DNA of 64,000 nucleotides from Anoplolepis gracilipes (GCF_047496725.1 NC_132978.1:10878501-10942500), one strand, 5' to 3'; numbered from the stretch's first letter, positions 37,504-49,530 are shown. The notes: a model not told the origin generated them from the sequence alone. Translations and numbers: made by a program.

Positions 37504-37984
37504 TTGGGGTAGTAATGGTATGATGTGTCATCACTACTCTATTACTCTTCACATTTCATATATCTATCCGATTCAGTTTTTTAAATGGACTCATCCTAAT
37601 TTCAATATATAAATTGATTTTTACTTCGCAATCTTCCGTATAAAAAGTGCATAGAACGGTCAAAAATTGAATATTTTACCAGATATTTCATACTTCATAA
37701 AATTATGTCAGATAAAGTATAAAATAACTCGTAAACTATTCAATTTTTGGTCATCCTATTCTTATATCTTTTTGTCAAATATTGCGAAGAATAGAAAAAA
37801 TTCTGATACCTAGTTCCATTTAAAAAAAAAAGATGTCTAGATGTATGTCGAAATATCAAGTAGTGGAATGACAATGACATCATATAGCTTGTCCCTTATA
37901 TATCCCACAACTTTATTTAAACAATTGTTTCCTTACTGTTTACGAATTATTCAGGTATATTATTTTATTTCGGCACCCTATATA
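37383..37984. mobile_element. ~600-bp inverted-repeat element ending in GGGTG
   Basis: The left arm 37,383-37,435 (TATATAGGGTGTCC...) matches the reverse complement of 37,933-37,984 (TATATAGGGTGCCG...) with about ten differences and one gap. Both arms carry the AAATAAAATAATATA core. A second, related motif (ataactcgtaaac) recurs inside near 37,724. TATA stands at both extremes, suiting a TA-targeting DNA transposon. A (GA)n tract grew inside the element at 37,459-37,500. It has no coding capacity. Confidence 0.8.
37459..37500. repeat. (GA)n microsatellite inside the element
   Basis: About 21 uninterrupted GA units, expanded within the 37,383-37,984 element. Confidence 0.95.
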
Positions 37985-39593
37985 ATCAGATACCATATGA
38001 TTAAAATTATGAATCTGCTATCCGTTCGTGTTTCCGGGCAAATTAAAATTATAGTGCGTATATTATAGTGCACAATAGCGAAATGTTAGAATCATAATGT
38101 ACGAATATGAAACTTTCGAATAAACGTTTTGCATATTAATGTATTATAGATGTTCTGACTACAATACAATGCCATTAATTTTCAAAATAGATTTTCAGTT
38201 ATATTTTATGTTGAAAGCACGACGGGAAGAAGATATAAAATTTTGAAATTTAATTTTTGTATTTTTTAAATAAATTATAGACGCATGAATGGGAAAAAAA
38301 ATTTTTTTAAAAGGCGTGCATACAAAATTTTAAAATTTTTTAATCTAAAACATTTCGTTTTACACGTCCCGCTTTTTTCACTATGGACTTTAATAAAAAC
38401 TGTATATATTTTTTTAAATAATTTTTGACAAAAATTGACTAATCCTGAAAGAAAATATAATTTTTGAATGCGTGATTAATTTATCCTTGATTGAAGTATC
38501 TCATTTGATCACATCGCTATATTAAATCCATGTGTCACCGCCGTCGCTCTCGCGTGCATAAATGCATGAGAAAAGAAGTGGCGTGGCGGCGGTGGATTGA
38601 TCTTAGAAACAAAAGTGAAGGGCCACAGCGTAGCACATACCAAATGATGCGCACGTGTAAGTACGTGTTACGCTTCTCCATTCTGGTCAGTACCTCCTGA
38701 CAAATATAGGCGATATCAGAAGCGAAAGCGTACATGACATAAACAAGATCCGTGCACAGCGTACCGAAGCGAACAAAGCTAGCGCGTCGGTCGGTGGCTG
38801 CACGTATTTTGTTGGTTGCGTTTTATTTATTCCAGGTAGGACTCGCGGATCCACTATTTTTTACTTCTAAATATTCGAAATATTTGAAAAAGATTTGATC
38901 CATTGAATTTCACGATCCTACAAATGATCTTCGTATTTTAGCTTCGTTATCGTTACTTGTTCCAGAAGAGATTTATTATTTTATCAGTATAAATTAGAGT
39001 GCCGTTGATTTATTTTACTGACTTTTTGGAAATTTAAAAGCTAAAATTAATTTTATTTCAGTAAAGTCGTGCTTTTTAAATAGCTATTCCAATATATTTG
39101 TATTATATACTTTCTTTTTCTTTTAATTTATTATTTAAGTTATTATTTACGCTAGACCGTATTACTATAGATACAGTATGATTGGAATGGGTGTTAGTTC
39201 ATATTTTCATATTTTCAATAAAACATTTGTAATTGCATCATGTTTGCAATTTACGGATTGATTTCCCTCTCGATTCACGTGCTGCCTGCAAGTCTTCTAT
39301 TCAGTTGCACAGCGTAGAGAGCAGCGCTACCACACGATTCCGAAATAAATACACCAGAAATGCTCGCGTCGTAATAACGTGCAACGTCCCTATAGCTTGT
39401 AGTACCGCTATTTTATTGCCTACTGCGGCAGTAACAGAAGCGCTCGACATTTTATGAGCATTCGCGCCACAATGTGCACCTCGGTCTGAGATCTAGTGCG
39501 ATCTCGATGCAAACCGAAAATTATTGACATGTTTCTCATCTATGTCCCACTTTTGTCTCTTCCTAAATTTCCTCCTCGAGTCAGAAACACACA
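37985..39593. other. Non-coding stretch
   Basis: AT-rich apart from a mixed block at 38,520-38,850. That block ends in TTTTATTTATTCCAG|GTAGGA (junction 38,835/38,836), a joined acceptor and donor that could be a second, weaker recursive splice site on the + strand. Confidence 0.4.
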
Positions 39594-39972
39594 CATAGCG
39601 ATAAACTAGGTTGGCTTGGAATTAACGGTCGACTGTATTTTTTACTATAAAAATAAATTATATAAAAGACTATTTTTTAAACTTCATATTTTTTATTTAG
39701 CTAATTTTTTCTTTCACACACAGTAAGTTTTGCTCTAAAATAATTTCTAATTTTTTTAAATTAATTACAAAGATATCAAGAATACAAATTATCATAGCGA
39801 TAAACTAGGTTTTGACTTGGAATTAACGGTCGACTGTATTTTTTACTATAAAAATAAATTATATAAAAGACTATTTTTTAAACTTTATATTTTTTTTCAC
39901 ACACAGTAAGTTTTACTCTAAAATAATTTCTAATTTTTTCTAGTTACACAGATATCAAGAATACAAATTATC
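39594..39972. repeat. Tandem duplication, two ~200-bp units
   Basis: Unit 1 spans 39,594-39,792 and unit 2 39,793-39,972. Both begin CATAGCGATAAACTAGGTT, contain GGAATTAACGGTCGACTG and end AATACAAATTAT. They differ by a few substitutions, a 2-bp insertion and a deletion of roughly 12-18 bp in unit 2. Recent local duplication without visible transposon ends. Confidence 0.9.
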
Positions 39973-40109
39973 TCAAGGATTGAAAAAAAAAAAACGCTGG
40001 CTTACTCTTTTGTCAAACAAACAGATTTTACTGTATGATTTTTCACAGATGAATATTATTGAAGATCGATAAAACGTAGTGATGAATTACATTCCGCAAT
40101 ATTTCATAG
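39973..40109. other. AT-rich spacer
   Basis: Contains an A12-type run. No other feature. Confidence 0.5.
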
Positions 40110-40340
40110 TTAAACTAACTTTTCCGAAGCTGGATTATGATTATTGCGTGAAAAATTATTGTGATTAAATATCGCACATCGTATGCGCGATAGTTTATCG
40201 ATACTTGGAGGAGAGATGGTCTTCAATAGCGAAATATTTTCATACGTCGACTCGGAACAATGAATAGCATTTTCTTCCGAATCATTTGCTTTTAGTGGCA
40301 CTATATATTTTACAACACCGATTTCAGAATAAGTAGACAT
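40110..40340 (-). other. Candidate small ORF, 76 codons, polar/acidic
   Basis: ATG at 40,340 starts a frame to TAA at 40,110, beginning MSTYSEIGVVKYIVPLKAN. It is rich in Ser, Asn and Glu with several acidic pairs. That differs from the Ile/Lys/Phe/Tyr bias of random frames in AT-rich DNA, and it does not lie in a GC-rich island. The start context (taatATGT) is neutral. No domain, signal peptide or membrane segment is seen, and no splice sites flank it. It could be a decayed exon or a small peptide gene. Confidence 0.17.
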
Positions 40341-42600
40341 ATTATACCAACCCCACGACAGAATATAGTATATATATTTATTTAATATTTAATATTTATT
40401 TTGAATATTTTATACAACACATATTATAAGAATATATATATATATATATACTTTCTATATATTTCCGATTCGAAATACAGCCACTATATTTCCATATATC
40501 TTCGAGAATGCGAGGCTTATCGCGGGCGCACGCCGCGTTGCCTTATATCTAGAAAGAATTCTCGAAGCTCTAGGTATATCCTCCGGAATTCCATCGGGGA
40601 ATGGTCACCGAGAGACTTTCGGAATAGCGTTGCAGACAGACAATAATACCGAGAAATTTTTATTATTTATAAGCCAATTTTATTTGCGAGTTAAACTTCG
40701 TGAAATATGCGTTTCGCATTTTCCATCCATATTTCAAGAACTTTTAATGCTTCCAGGGCGATAAAGTTCCTGTTTATTTTGTTGAAATAACATATACATA
40801 TACATATATTTATATTATGTTATTTCAAATGTACTCTGTTGTAGATACGTAACGGTATCAAACAATAGTGAATTTCAGTCCGAATAAGCAGATTGTAAAA
40901 AAAAATCAAGGAACATTTTCTATTCTCGATTATATATTTTTTTATATTGAATAATGCAAAACTATATTTACACAAACAAAATTAGACTTACATAATCTAA
41001 AAAATATCAAGTAATTTTACAAATAATTTTTATAAACGTTCCTAGTTGTTATATTTATAGTAGATGCTTATATTTGAATATTCAGATTTCTTAAATATTT
41101 ATACAAATATATTGTATTTGTTCAAATTTCACAGTAACATCAGCCAACGATTATACGGGCAACGTGTGTTACAAGCGTTGCATCCCATTGCAATCGCTGC
41201 AACTACCGGCCGTTGTCGGACACGTGCAAGAAATTCGCGAAACCAACATGTCGGTTTGTCATTTTCACTCGGTTCTACCGCTTAATGATCGCGTTTCCTA
41301 TCTCTCTGTAATCTCTGCCGATTACTCGCTCGACGTATCCGTCTCTAATCCGCTATCCAGTCATTTGTGACGTCCGCTAACTACTCATCGACACGTCAGC
41401 TGATTTGCATAGAATAAAATAAAACAAACTCTACTTACTAAATTATATATTTCAACAATATTTTATATATTGTATACAGATATGCACATATAATTTTACC
41501 TATTTATTTTTAAACGAAGAAAAACTAGCAGAATGAGACTCACTGTGCTTTTGCATGATGGATACAGAGCTATAAATATAAATTATGTAAATTTTAATGC
41601 ATGTTTATATTTTTATTGAAAAAAAATATTGCGCTTTCTGTTCGACTCTGCCTCGGAATTTTTACTACGTGTTATATTTTTATCAGTTTTGATATTCTGA
41701 TATTTTTATGATGGTTTTCTCTATCTCTATTAAGTTTCAAGATGCACGATCTCGTGGAACTTGAATCGTAACGCCACGTATATACATACTTTCTGCCAAG
41801 CGAGACATATACGCGGAGCTCTTTGGTCCGTTTGCTCATTTTTCGTGCAATGTTTAAAGTCGCGCTTCCTGGCGTTTTCCAACGATGCGCGAAATATCCA
41901 CAGCCCATATTTCCTTTGAAAGCTTCCTACATTTTCTCTCGTCTGCACAAATATACAGATAAATTCATGCAAAATTTCTGATGAATGAGGTTATCTATGT
42001 ATTTTAAAATTTGTTTTTGAAAGAAGCATATTTATTATCATATAATTGTGCCATTTTTATAATTTCGTGTTGATAATTCTTGATACAATGAAATTATTTC
42101 TATTAGACAAAATTTATAAACTTTTTCCATTTTGCACAGACGAAAATTTCACGACTCCGACAAATTTTCTAAGAGACTGCTTCATACGCGATACAATGTA
42201 TGTTACACATGGCATGGATGTAATTAAACTTGTACCACTTTACACTATATATATGTATGTGCTCTGCATGCTTTAAATTATTAAATTTTATAAATTTTTC
42301 TGCGTTATGTATATACATATATTTATGTGCATGCATTTATTTCTTTCAATTAATTTTGATGAACTTTCTCATAGGAGACTAATAACCAAACGCAATGTTT
42401 ATACGAATTCAAGTATTTTTGAACTAACAATAAGATTGAACACGGAACCATTTTCATTTTGCAGTTTCTTTCTTTGTTTTTCATTTAATTTAGATCGTAG
42501 ATTCGTTTTACCGAGACTTCCACGGTGATACAGAGCCAATAAGTTTTTGCCCGGTTTGAACGCGAACCAAGAAGTTCTCGCGGAAAAGAAAAGAAGATCG
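40341..42600. other. AT-rich non-coding stretch
   Basis: Contains short TA runs (for example 40,433-40,450). The overlapping frames at 41,064-41,370 and 41,672-41,972 show no motif. No gene supported. Confidence 0.4.
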
Positions 42601-42603
42601 ATT

Positions 42604-42632
42604 ACACACACAACACACACACACACACATAC

Positions 42633-42725
<93 letters not shown>
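42604..42725. repeat. (CA)n microsatellite, long
   Basis: Interrupted CA at 42,604-42,628 is followed by about 45 uninterrupted CA units at 42,636-42,725. It produces the Val-Cys and Thr-His translations on the two strands. Confidence 0.95.
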
Positions 42726-42728
<3 letters not shown>

Positions 42729-45317
42729 CATATAAAGACATGATTTATTTGCATACATTTTAAGCGAATAATAATAATGGTTTAAGAAAAGATGTAACAT
42801 TCTTGCAAAGCTCGATAATTTCCAAAGTAAAATAATGTAACCAAATTGAACATACAATATTTATATCTAATGACATATAATTATTAGCTCGAATTATTAA
42901 TATTAGAATAACATTTTGTTTAATAAATAATAAATTAATTTAAATTTGTTTCTTTCTTAGCTGTATCTCTGAGCTATATTTATTTTGTATACAATCATAT
43001 ATTTTTTTATGTAATCGATTATTGTATAATCGTAATTATATGCAATTGATCCGTAAAGTAATTTATTACGATGGAAAACAGAGTTTCTTTTCTCCTGCAT
43101 AGAAGGTCTACTTTTGTTTCAAAAATCAAACGTAAGAAACGAAGCATCTATCTATTTACCCATTTGAATCTCTTCGTGTTTTCCTGTTCTATATTCCTCC
43201 TTTACATACAAGACAGTCAAAGGACTTATTGCGCAAGTTTTGATCGTATGCGAGTTTACAGACAGCTTAGTGCCGGGTATAGCAAAATTCTGCGTCTCAG
43301 TTGGCGAAATTGAATCCAGCCTCCGGGGAAATGTTCCTGGAGTCCGATTCCTACCGGTTGGACCAAAGAAACTTGATTACCGAAGACGTTGTGTATGTAC
43401 GTTTGCGTACTCACACAAACAAGCGACAGCATGAAAATTCGAAAAAAGAATTGAAGATTACGTTTCACATCTTGGACAAATAAGTTGAAATTATTGTTTA
43501 TATACGCGGATATTGTCTAATCATTTATCTCTACGTTTGACTATATATAGATCGAAAGACAATATATCATTCTGCAAATAATACGTATAATATGACATGA
43601 ATATATAATTATAAATTAAATATTAACTAGGAACTAAATATTATTTTAATGTATTTATATTTTTTATAATTGTGTGGTGTTTGCCCACCATGAAATATGT
43701 TACGAAAAATTTAAATTTTAGATGCAATATTCGATCCTTTGTTACTACCATAGGACGTAAATGGCACGAAGAGATGTTATTTCTCAAATACAATATAATA
43801 GCATTTTAACTTTATGTATTCTGGACAATTCGCGAGTGTGTATATACATGAGTTCACTTTCCATGGCGACGTCGCGTCGGGATGGTAGCTTCGGGGCGCA
43901 TATCTCCGTCCGCTGTCACATACGGAATCCATAGAGCGGATATATCCCGTTATGTCGTCTATCTTGCATAATACTTTTCCTTATCCGGCCGCGTCATCTT
44001 TGCGATTTCCGTCGCGTGGAGGCGCAGTCTCAATCCACGACGGCGGATATCCGCGGCCGTATTGCCTTTGATGTTTGCCATCGGATCTATATTCGATGCG
44101 TGGAATACTCGTTTCCGCGGAAACAGGACGTCGGATGTTGCCAGTACCTTCCGGTTGGCTGTCTGTGTCGCTCGCCAGAGAATTGTGTAATGTTTTTCAT
44201 ATCTTCCAGCGACCAGACATAATTTCGCCGCGATTGCGAGCTGTCTGCAATGATGGTCTCGAAATAATATCGATGGCGAACAAAAATTAAAAGATGGGGA
44301 AAAAATTTATATATTTTTCCGATGTTTTTTTAAATTTTAATCTTCAATCTCTTTAATTTTATTAGTTTTGACGAAGCTTTCCTAAGTTTGAAATAACTTT
44401 CGTGTAGAAGAATAAGAATTATGTTTTTTTCTTCTTCTCTCTCTTAAAAGCAAATATTATTTTATCAGCACAAAACTTTTAGATTGCGAAATTGAATATT
44501 TTTCTCTTTGTGAGTCATAGAGAAATATATTTTATAATTAACTTAAATATATAATTAAAAAAAGATTAAAATAATACAAAAATAAATTTTCTTAATCTTT
44601 TTTGAAAAAAAAAAAATCTTTATGTAATATAAAATTTTACTGGAATTATGTATAATAAATTTCTTTAGAGAATTGTTAGTACATTTCGAAATATGAGAAG
44701 AGTACAGAGCAAACCCTTTCAAAATATAAAAGGATTTGATGGAAGAGCTAGCTTGGAGCTTACTGTTCCATGCATGTACTGTACATGTTTGTATTCGTTG
44801 TAAAAAGCTCGTCGACTTTCGAAGAAGCAAAGAAGCGCTACAGCACCGATAACGTGTGCTGTAGCCCGCAAAGAAATATTTTTCAAACGAAAACGCCGTG
44901 CCTCTCTCGAACATAAAAGCTCTGATTTCTTATCTATCATGTGCTATTATGAATTTTTCTGTAGGATGAGCTCCATAAAGGAAAGTATTCTGACGCGTGC
45001 TACATAAATTATAAATTCTAATCTCTCGTATATTTCTAAAATACAGCTTAAATTAATAGAATTGCGTATACAAAATATAGCATAGTAAATTACATATTTC
45101 TCTCAACTCTTGCATAAAGCTTTTATTTCATTCCTTAAAAAAACCATGAATTATACATGTCGGATATGTTTTTTACGAGATATTTCAAAGAAGAATTAAC
45201 GCAAAATAAGATAATTTTTACAAGTTATACATTACGACTTATTGATGATATATGTTCTTCTTATTAGAGTTTTAAAATTATACAGAAAAGATTACGCATA
45301 AAAAGAGAAAGGAGTGA
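42726..45317. other. Non-coding stretch
   Basis: AT-rich apart from a GC-richer island at 43,850-44,250 with overlapping 70-codon + frames. No recognisable protein. Confidence 0.4.
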
Positions 45318-45331
45318 GGGGGGGGGGGGGG
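45318..45331. repeat. Poly(G) run, 14 nt
   Basis: G14 within a purine tract. Its length is unreliable in most sequencing. Confidence 0.8.
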
Positions 45332-45729
45332 AAGAGAGACAGACGGCAATAGAGGATTGCAATTTCTTTTTGCCCTTTCTCGCGATCCGTTTCACAAGCG
45401 ATTTTTTTGTATTTCGATGTATAATTTCGTCATATTTTATTTCAAATGATCTTAAATGGCAGTCAGGCTAATACCCGATAACGAAAATTTTCCGTTTTTT
45501 ATTAGCTTGAGAGAGCATTCAAAAAAATAGGCGAAAAATATGATTATTATTTATGTAATATGATAAAATAAAAGCTATATATTTTTGTATAAAATATAAC
45601 AATATGATTTAAATTGATAAAATATAAAATGCTTTTAAAGTATAATATTATTAATAAGTTTTAATACTTTTAAAAGAGTAATACGTATTAAATAATGGAA
45701 TGACAAAATACTAATAATAATTTAGAGTT

Positions 45730-45753
45730 TATACATACGCGCGCGCGCGCACA

Positions 45754-45841
<88 letters not shown>

Positions 45842-45864
45842 CACACGCACGCACGCACACACGC

Positions 45865-45912
<48 letters not shown>
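45730..45912. repeat. 183-bp perfect alternating pyrimidine-purine tract, (CG)n(ACGC)n(CA)n(TA)n
   Basis: From 45,730 to 45,912 every base alternates pyrimidine and purine with no break: TA-rich entry, six CG units, about two dozen CGCA units, then CA and TA. CG and CA alternation is the most favourable sequence for left-handed Z-DNA. It encodes Val-Cys-Ala-Arg runs on the minus strand. Confidence 0.95.
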
Positions 45913-46298
45913 TTTTTTATTGCAATAAAAAGTAAACATATTTTTATATGATTTAAAATATCTATCAAAAGAAGCGCAAAATATGTTTTTACACTGAAAA
46001 TGCTCGAGTTGATTCTTTTTGAACGATTTCTCATTTCCTCCTAATTTTGAAGCTTCGCGACTGAAATATTTTCCTTTACGTACACCAACATTAGGTCCCT
46101 CCGAAATCGAATCTACTCCCTCTAAGTCTGCGACCTCCGGCGTTCGCCGGAAATCAGCTGTAAGGACCGGCAGGAAGTTGGTAATGTCTATATCGCAAAG
46201 ATGGGAGCTTAATTCGATCGTGAAACTCATCTCGTGGAAGCATCGTGTAACTATACTAGCGGATATATCGAGGAACTTTGACCGTAAATCAATCGGAT
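45913..46298 (-). other. Candidate exon reading on minus strand
   Basis: A minus-strand acceptor with branch-like CTAAC, a pyrimidine-rich stretch (TTGCCTTGCCTTACCC) and GACGCAG ends at 46,299. From there one frame is open until it enters the simple repeat at 45,912, giving over 100 coding-like codons that contain Asp, Glu, Cys and Phe in mixed order (for example ELSSHLCDIDITNFLPVL). A donor-like GTACGT lies at 46,083-46,078. The + strand is also open here (46,019-46,315), which weakens the case. No family is recognised. Confidence 0.13.
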
Positions 46299-46320
46299 CT
46301 GCGTCCGTCGGGTAAGGCAA

Positions 46321-47084
46321 GGCAAGTTAGCCGATCGGCAAAAAGAGAAAGACCAATCTTCGGTTAATCTATTCACGCACAACGAAATTACAACGCCGTC
46401 GTAGATGAGCGTCGACGACGACGGTGTCATAGTTTTTACGTGGGTGTCTCGTACGGCTCGCGGTGTTACCATTTTTCACCGTAAAACTCGCAACAGGTGT
46501 AAACTTCGCAAGGAACGCCCGCTGTTATGTAATCTACCAGCCAGATAAGTTCTCCTTAAAGAGGACGCAGTAAATAATGGCTTCTTCTCATAGAAGCGCG
46601 CGCAACTAGAAAACTTGGAAACTCGGATAAACGTAGAGTCGCAACGAGTATAAGATTTATGACGATATTACAATAGCGGAATCATGGGCGATTTACTCGG
46701 CTGTGATTCTCTTGCCTTGCAAAATTAAATCTGGAAAGTAATCTGCCAAATCGTGCAAATAGAATAATCTCTTATTCCTCTTCGTATTATCAACGCAGAG
46801 TCCATGATAATTACAAAGGTAATTTCTGTAAAAAGTTAAATTAAAATTATTATATTTAACTTAAATTAAGTCGATATTTTCAAGAGAGAAAGGAAATTAC
46901 TACAATGTGAATTGACATTATATCGACATGAAGAATTGCAGTCGATTACTTAATCATAATTTATATGTATACTTTAGGTATCATTCATACGTCGCTCTTT
47001 CGTCGATATTGGGTAATATATGACTGATTGAATAATAATAACGTTAACTCTGATTTATTTTCTCGTTTCGAGATTTGTAATTTG
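46321..47084. other. Non-coding stretch
   Basis: GC-richer to about 46,500, AT-rich afterwards. No gene supported. Confidence 0.4.
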
Positions 47085-47247
47085 TCAAAAGGGCGAATAG
47101 TAAGATCGAGATGTGACACCGTTTGTATACCCTGTTACGCGACATCGAACTTTTCGATGCAAGTTAATTTCGAGCTCGTTTGGCCGTTGCTCTCGTAAAC
47201 AAAAGTTTGTCGTGCACGAGAATGAAGGGAAAAGACAGAGAGAGAGC

Positions 47248-47279
<32 letters not shown>

Positions 47280-47680
47280 ACGAGAGAGAGAGAGAGAGAA
47301 AGAGAGGGAGAAAGGGAGAGAGATCGGAAACACCGGCAGACAACGGACAAAAGGAAGCGAAAGGGTAGAGAAAGGATGTTTGGAGGCAAGATCTCGAGTG
47401 CGCGCTAAGAAGAGCTCTCGAACTTCGAAACTTAGCGCGCCTATAAATAAGATCTTTTCTCCTCTCGTCACAGTGCATTCTCTCTCGACCAAACTTAACG
47501 GGACCGGTGTAAAGGAGAGGCTACCGGTTATTCTCAGACAACCGTGGATAACGAGCGAATAAAACTTTTCCCTCGACCGTATTGTCCGTCTCCCTCCCTT
47601 CTTCTTCCCCGGGTACGCCATTTATTTCCCCGTATATCTCGTCTAGATGCCATGCACTTTGTGCGCAAAGATGAATATAT
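47085..47680. other. GC-rich island with (GA)n tract
   Basis: Long frames lie on both strands (178 codons minus, 149 plus), both crossing the purine tract at about 47,237-47,325, which gives Ser-Leu or Arg-Glu runs. No protein family is recognised outside the repeat. Confidence 0.35.
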
Positions 47681-48397
47681 ACGATTCTTGGACTCGGGCG
47701 TACAAGATTCCTCGTAAAGTTTTGAGTCAATTGTTTTTGAGGAAATTTACAAACTACCTGAGAGAGGAATGTATAAATATAAATTTCACTACATTTTAAT
47801 CGGCGATTGCGTGTTGTGTAAATTACAGAACTGAAGCTGTGGTTATATCTTGACGAATCATTCTGTATACTCAAGCAGTTCCTGACAATTTCATTCGCGC
47901 GAGGTCGAGCTAATTAAAAACAGCTGGGATTAAAGTCAGGCGAGAGAGCGGAGATTCGAACTAAACCGCAGCGCGACAGAACAATTAAATGAAAGTCAGA
48001 TAATCCGGGCTTAACCGTCTGCTTTTACACTCGGTGGAAAAGCGTTAAACAAATGGCGGACGGGGATGCTACGCATCACTTATTCCCCGTATCCTTTCCT
48101 CGAGATACATAACTATTGCGTTGTTTCGCATACGTTATACGTCATGCGTATTATCGTGCGGAATATCGGGTGATATAAAGATGCTCGTTATATATTCCGC
48201 CGTGAAAACGATGCCTCTCTGTGTGCTTCACCTTGGCGTATATTTCAACCTATCTTCGGCATCCCGAGTAATTACGACGTGATATATTGTTTTCATCCCC
48301 CGGGAAACTCGTGAATGCTCTCGGCTTGCCATCAGACTTCACGATGGCAGTTTTCCATCCCCGAGTATTATACGCGCCCGACGCGCGATTATCCACT
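47681..48397. other. Non-coding stretch
   Basis: Mixed composition. Short frames only. Confidence 0.4.
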
Positions 48398-48599
48398 TTT
48401 AAGGGGATATCTTTCCGGCAGTTCGCGTTATAATGCTCGCAGCTTACCGTTATTTACATGTTTGGTCTCTCTCTCGAGGCATTTTTACGAATCTCGTAAA
48501 ACGCTTGATTTATTATTATTACTGCAGATGTGTGGCTTCAAAGTGTTGTGTGAAAAATCATATCGGATAAAATATAAATGAAATCCATGTACAGTTAAA
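48398..48599. repeat. ~200-bp direct duplicate, copy 1
   Basis: Pairs with 49,305-49,511 in the same orientation, about 905 bp away. The block around ATAATGCTCGCAGCTTACCG and onward through ACATGTTTGGTCT is identical over more than 35 bp, as is GGCTTCAAAGTGTTGTGTG near the end. A short frame with a good acceptor (TTATTATTACTGCAG before an ATG at 48,528) lies inside but is only 17 codons long. Confidence 0.88.
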
Positions 48600-49304
48600 G
48601 CTACGAATAGAGATTTTGATGTAAAATCAAGTAATTTGATATTATTCGCTTTTCAAAATCAAATATTTCAAAAATCACACAAATATTTTTCGAGTAAAAT
48701 GGAATATTGATCGCGCCCTTCACATCGTCAATTTTTATCTACGTCGCTATAAATGTGAGATGACGTGAAGCTAATAGAGCGTGATGAAGAGCGATAAGTT
48801 ATAAGCAGCGAGAATATAAAGAGAATTAACAAAAAATTCTAAAGTCAACAACATGGGTCGTTCGATTCGATAAAGTATATATTTTTTTATACTCGAAGAA
48901 ACATACTTCTTTCAACATAGTCAAGAGCAACATAAAGCTCACGGACTCGCGTCTAGCTGCAATCAGACTCTGTCTAGAGATTCGAGGATGACGTCCAAAT
49001 CCCTCGGAGTGGAGTTTCGTAGCGCTCGGCGCGGAAAGCCTTTCCTTCAGTCAGTTGGCAAAACTTTACGAGTTGCGAAGCGGACATAAAAAAATTTCCA
49101 ACATCACATTATGACATATCCCTGCTTTCTCCTCCTTTCCTTCCTCTTTTTCTTTATTTAGCATAGCGATTTTATTATACTTCAACACGATATTCCGATT
49201 AGCACAGCTCGCTTCGTGCAAGCTAAATTAAATTATTTGTTAAAATAATTTACTCGCTATTTTATGTTTTAACGAAACACTTACTTATTAGCGAGATTTA
49301 AGTA
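48600..49304. other. Spacer between direct duplicates
   Basis: About 705 bp, AT-rich with a GC-richer middle. It is not itself duplicated. No feature recognised. Confidence 0.5.
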
Positions 49305-49511
49305 TTTAAGGGAATATGTTTCCGGCAATTATAATGCTCGCAGCTTACCGTTATTTACATGTTTGGTCTTTCGAGCCATTTTTACAGATCTCGTAAAACG
49401 CTTGATTTATTATTATTCCTGATGCAAATGGGTGGCTTCAAAGTGTTGTGTGAAAAACTATATCGGATAAAATATAAATGAAATCCATGTATGTATGTAC
49501 ATACAGTTAAA
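49305..49511. repeat. ~200-bp direct duplicate, copy 2
   Basis: Second copy of 48,398-48,599. It differs by a handful of small indels and substitutions, plus an ATGTATGTAC expansion near 49,490. It lies immediately before the inverted-repeat element starting at 49,531. Confidence 0.88.
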
Positions 49512-49530
49512 ATAATTGCAATGTGTGTGA

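Noticed and set aside
42399..42857. 152-codon minus frame rich in Val-Cys
   Set aside because: Its centre is the (CA)n microsatellite. The flanking parts are Lys/Leu-rich AT-background sequence with no motif.
45688..46034. Long minus frames with Val-Cys and Val-Arg-Ala-Cys repeats
   Set aside because: They are translations of the CGCA/CA repeat. Codon choice is set by the repeat, not by a protein.
46084..46298. Splicing of the minus candidate exon from GTACGT (46,083) to an acceptor at 45,962
   Set aside because: The 122-nt intron looks well formed, but the joined frame stops after two codons.
47085..47621. 178-codon minus and 149-codon plus frames
   Set aside because: Both depend on the GA/CT tract (Ser-Leu or Arg-Glu runs), and the two strands are open together.
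47748..47775. Minus-strand CCTCTCTCAG|GTAGTT as a recursive splice site
   Set aside because: It is on the opposite strand to the strong site, with a short pyrimidine tract and a mediocre donor.
48398..49511. Direct duplicates as a pair of LTRs
   Set aside because: The copies do not begin TG or end CA, and the spacer has no primer-binding site, polypurine tract or reverse transcriptase.
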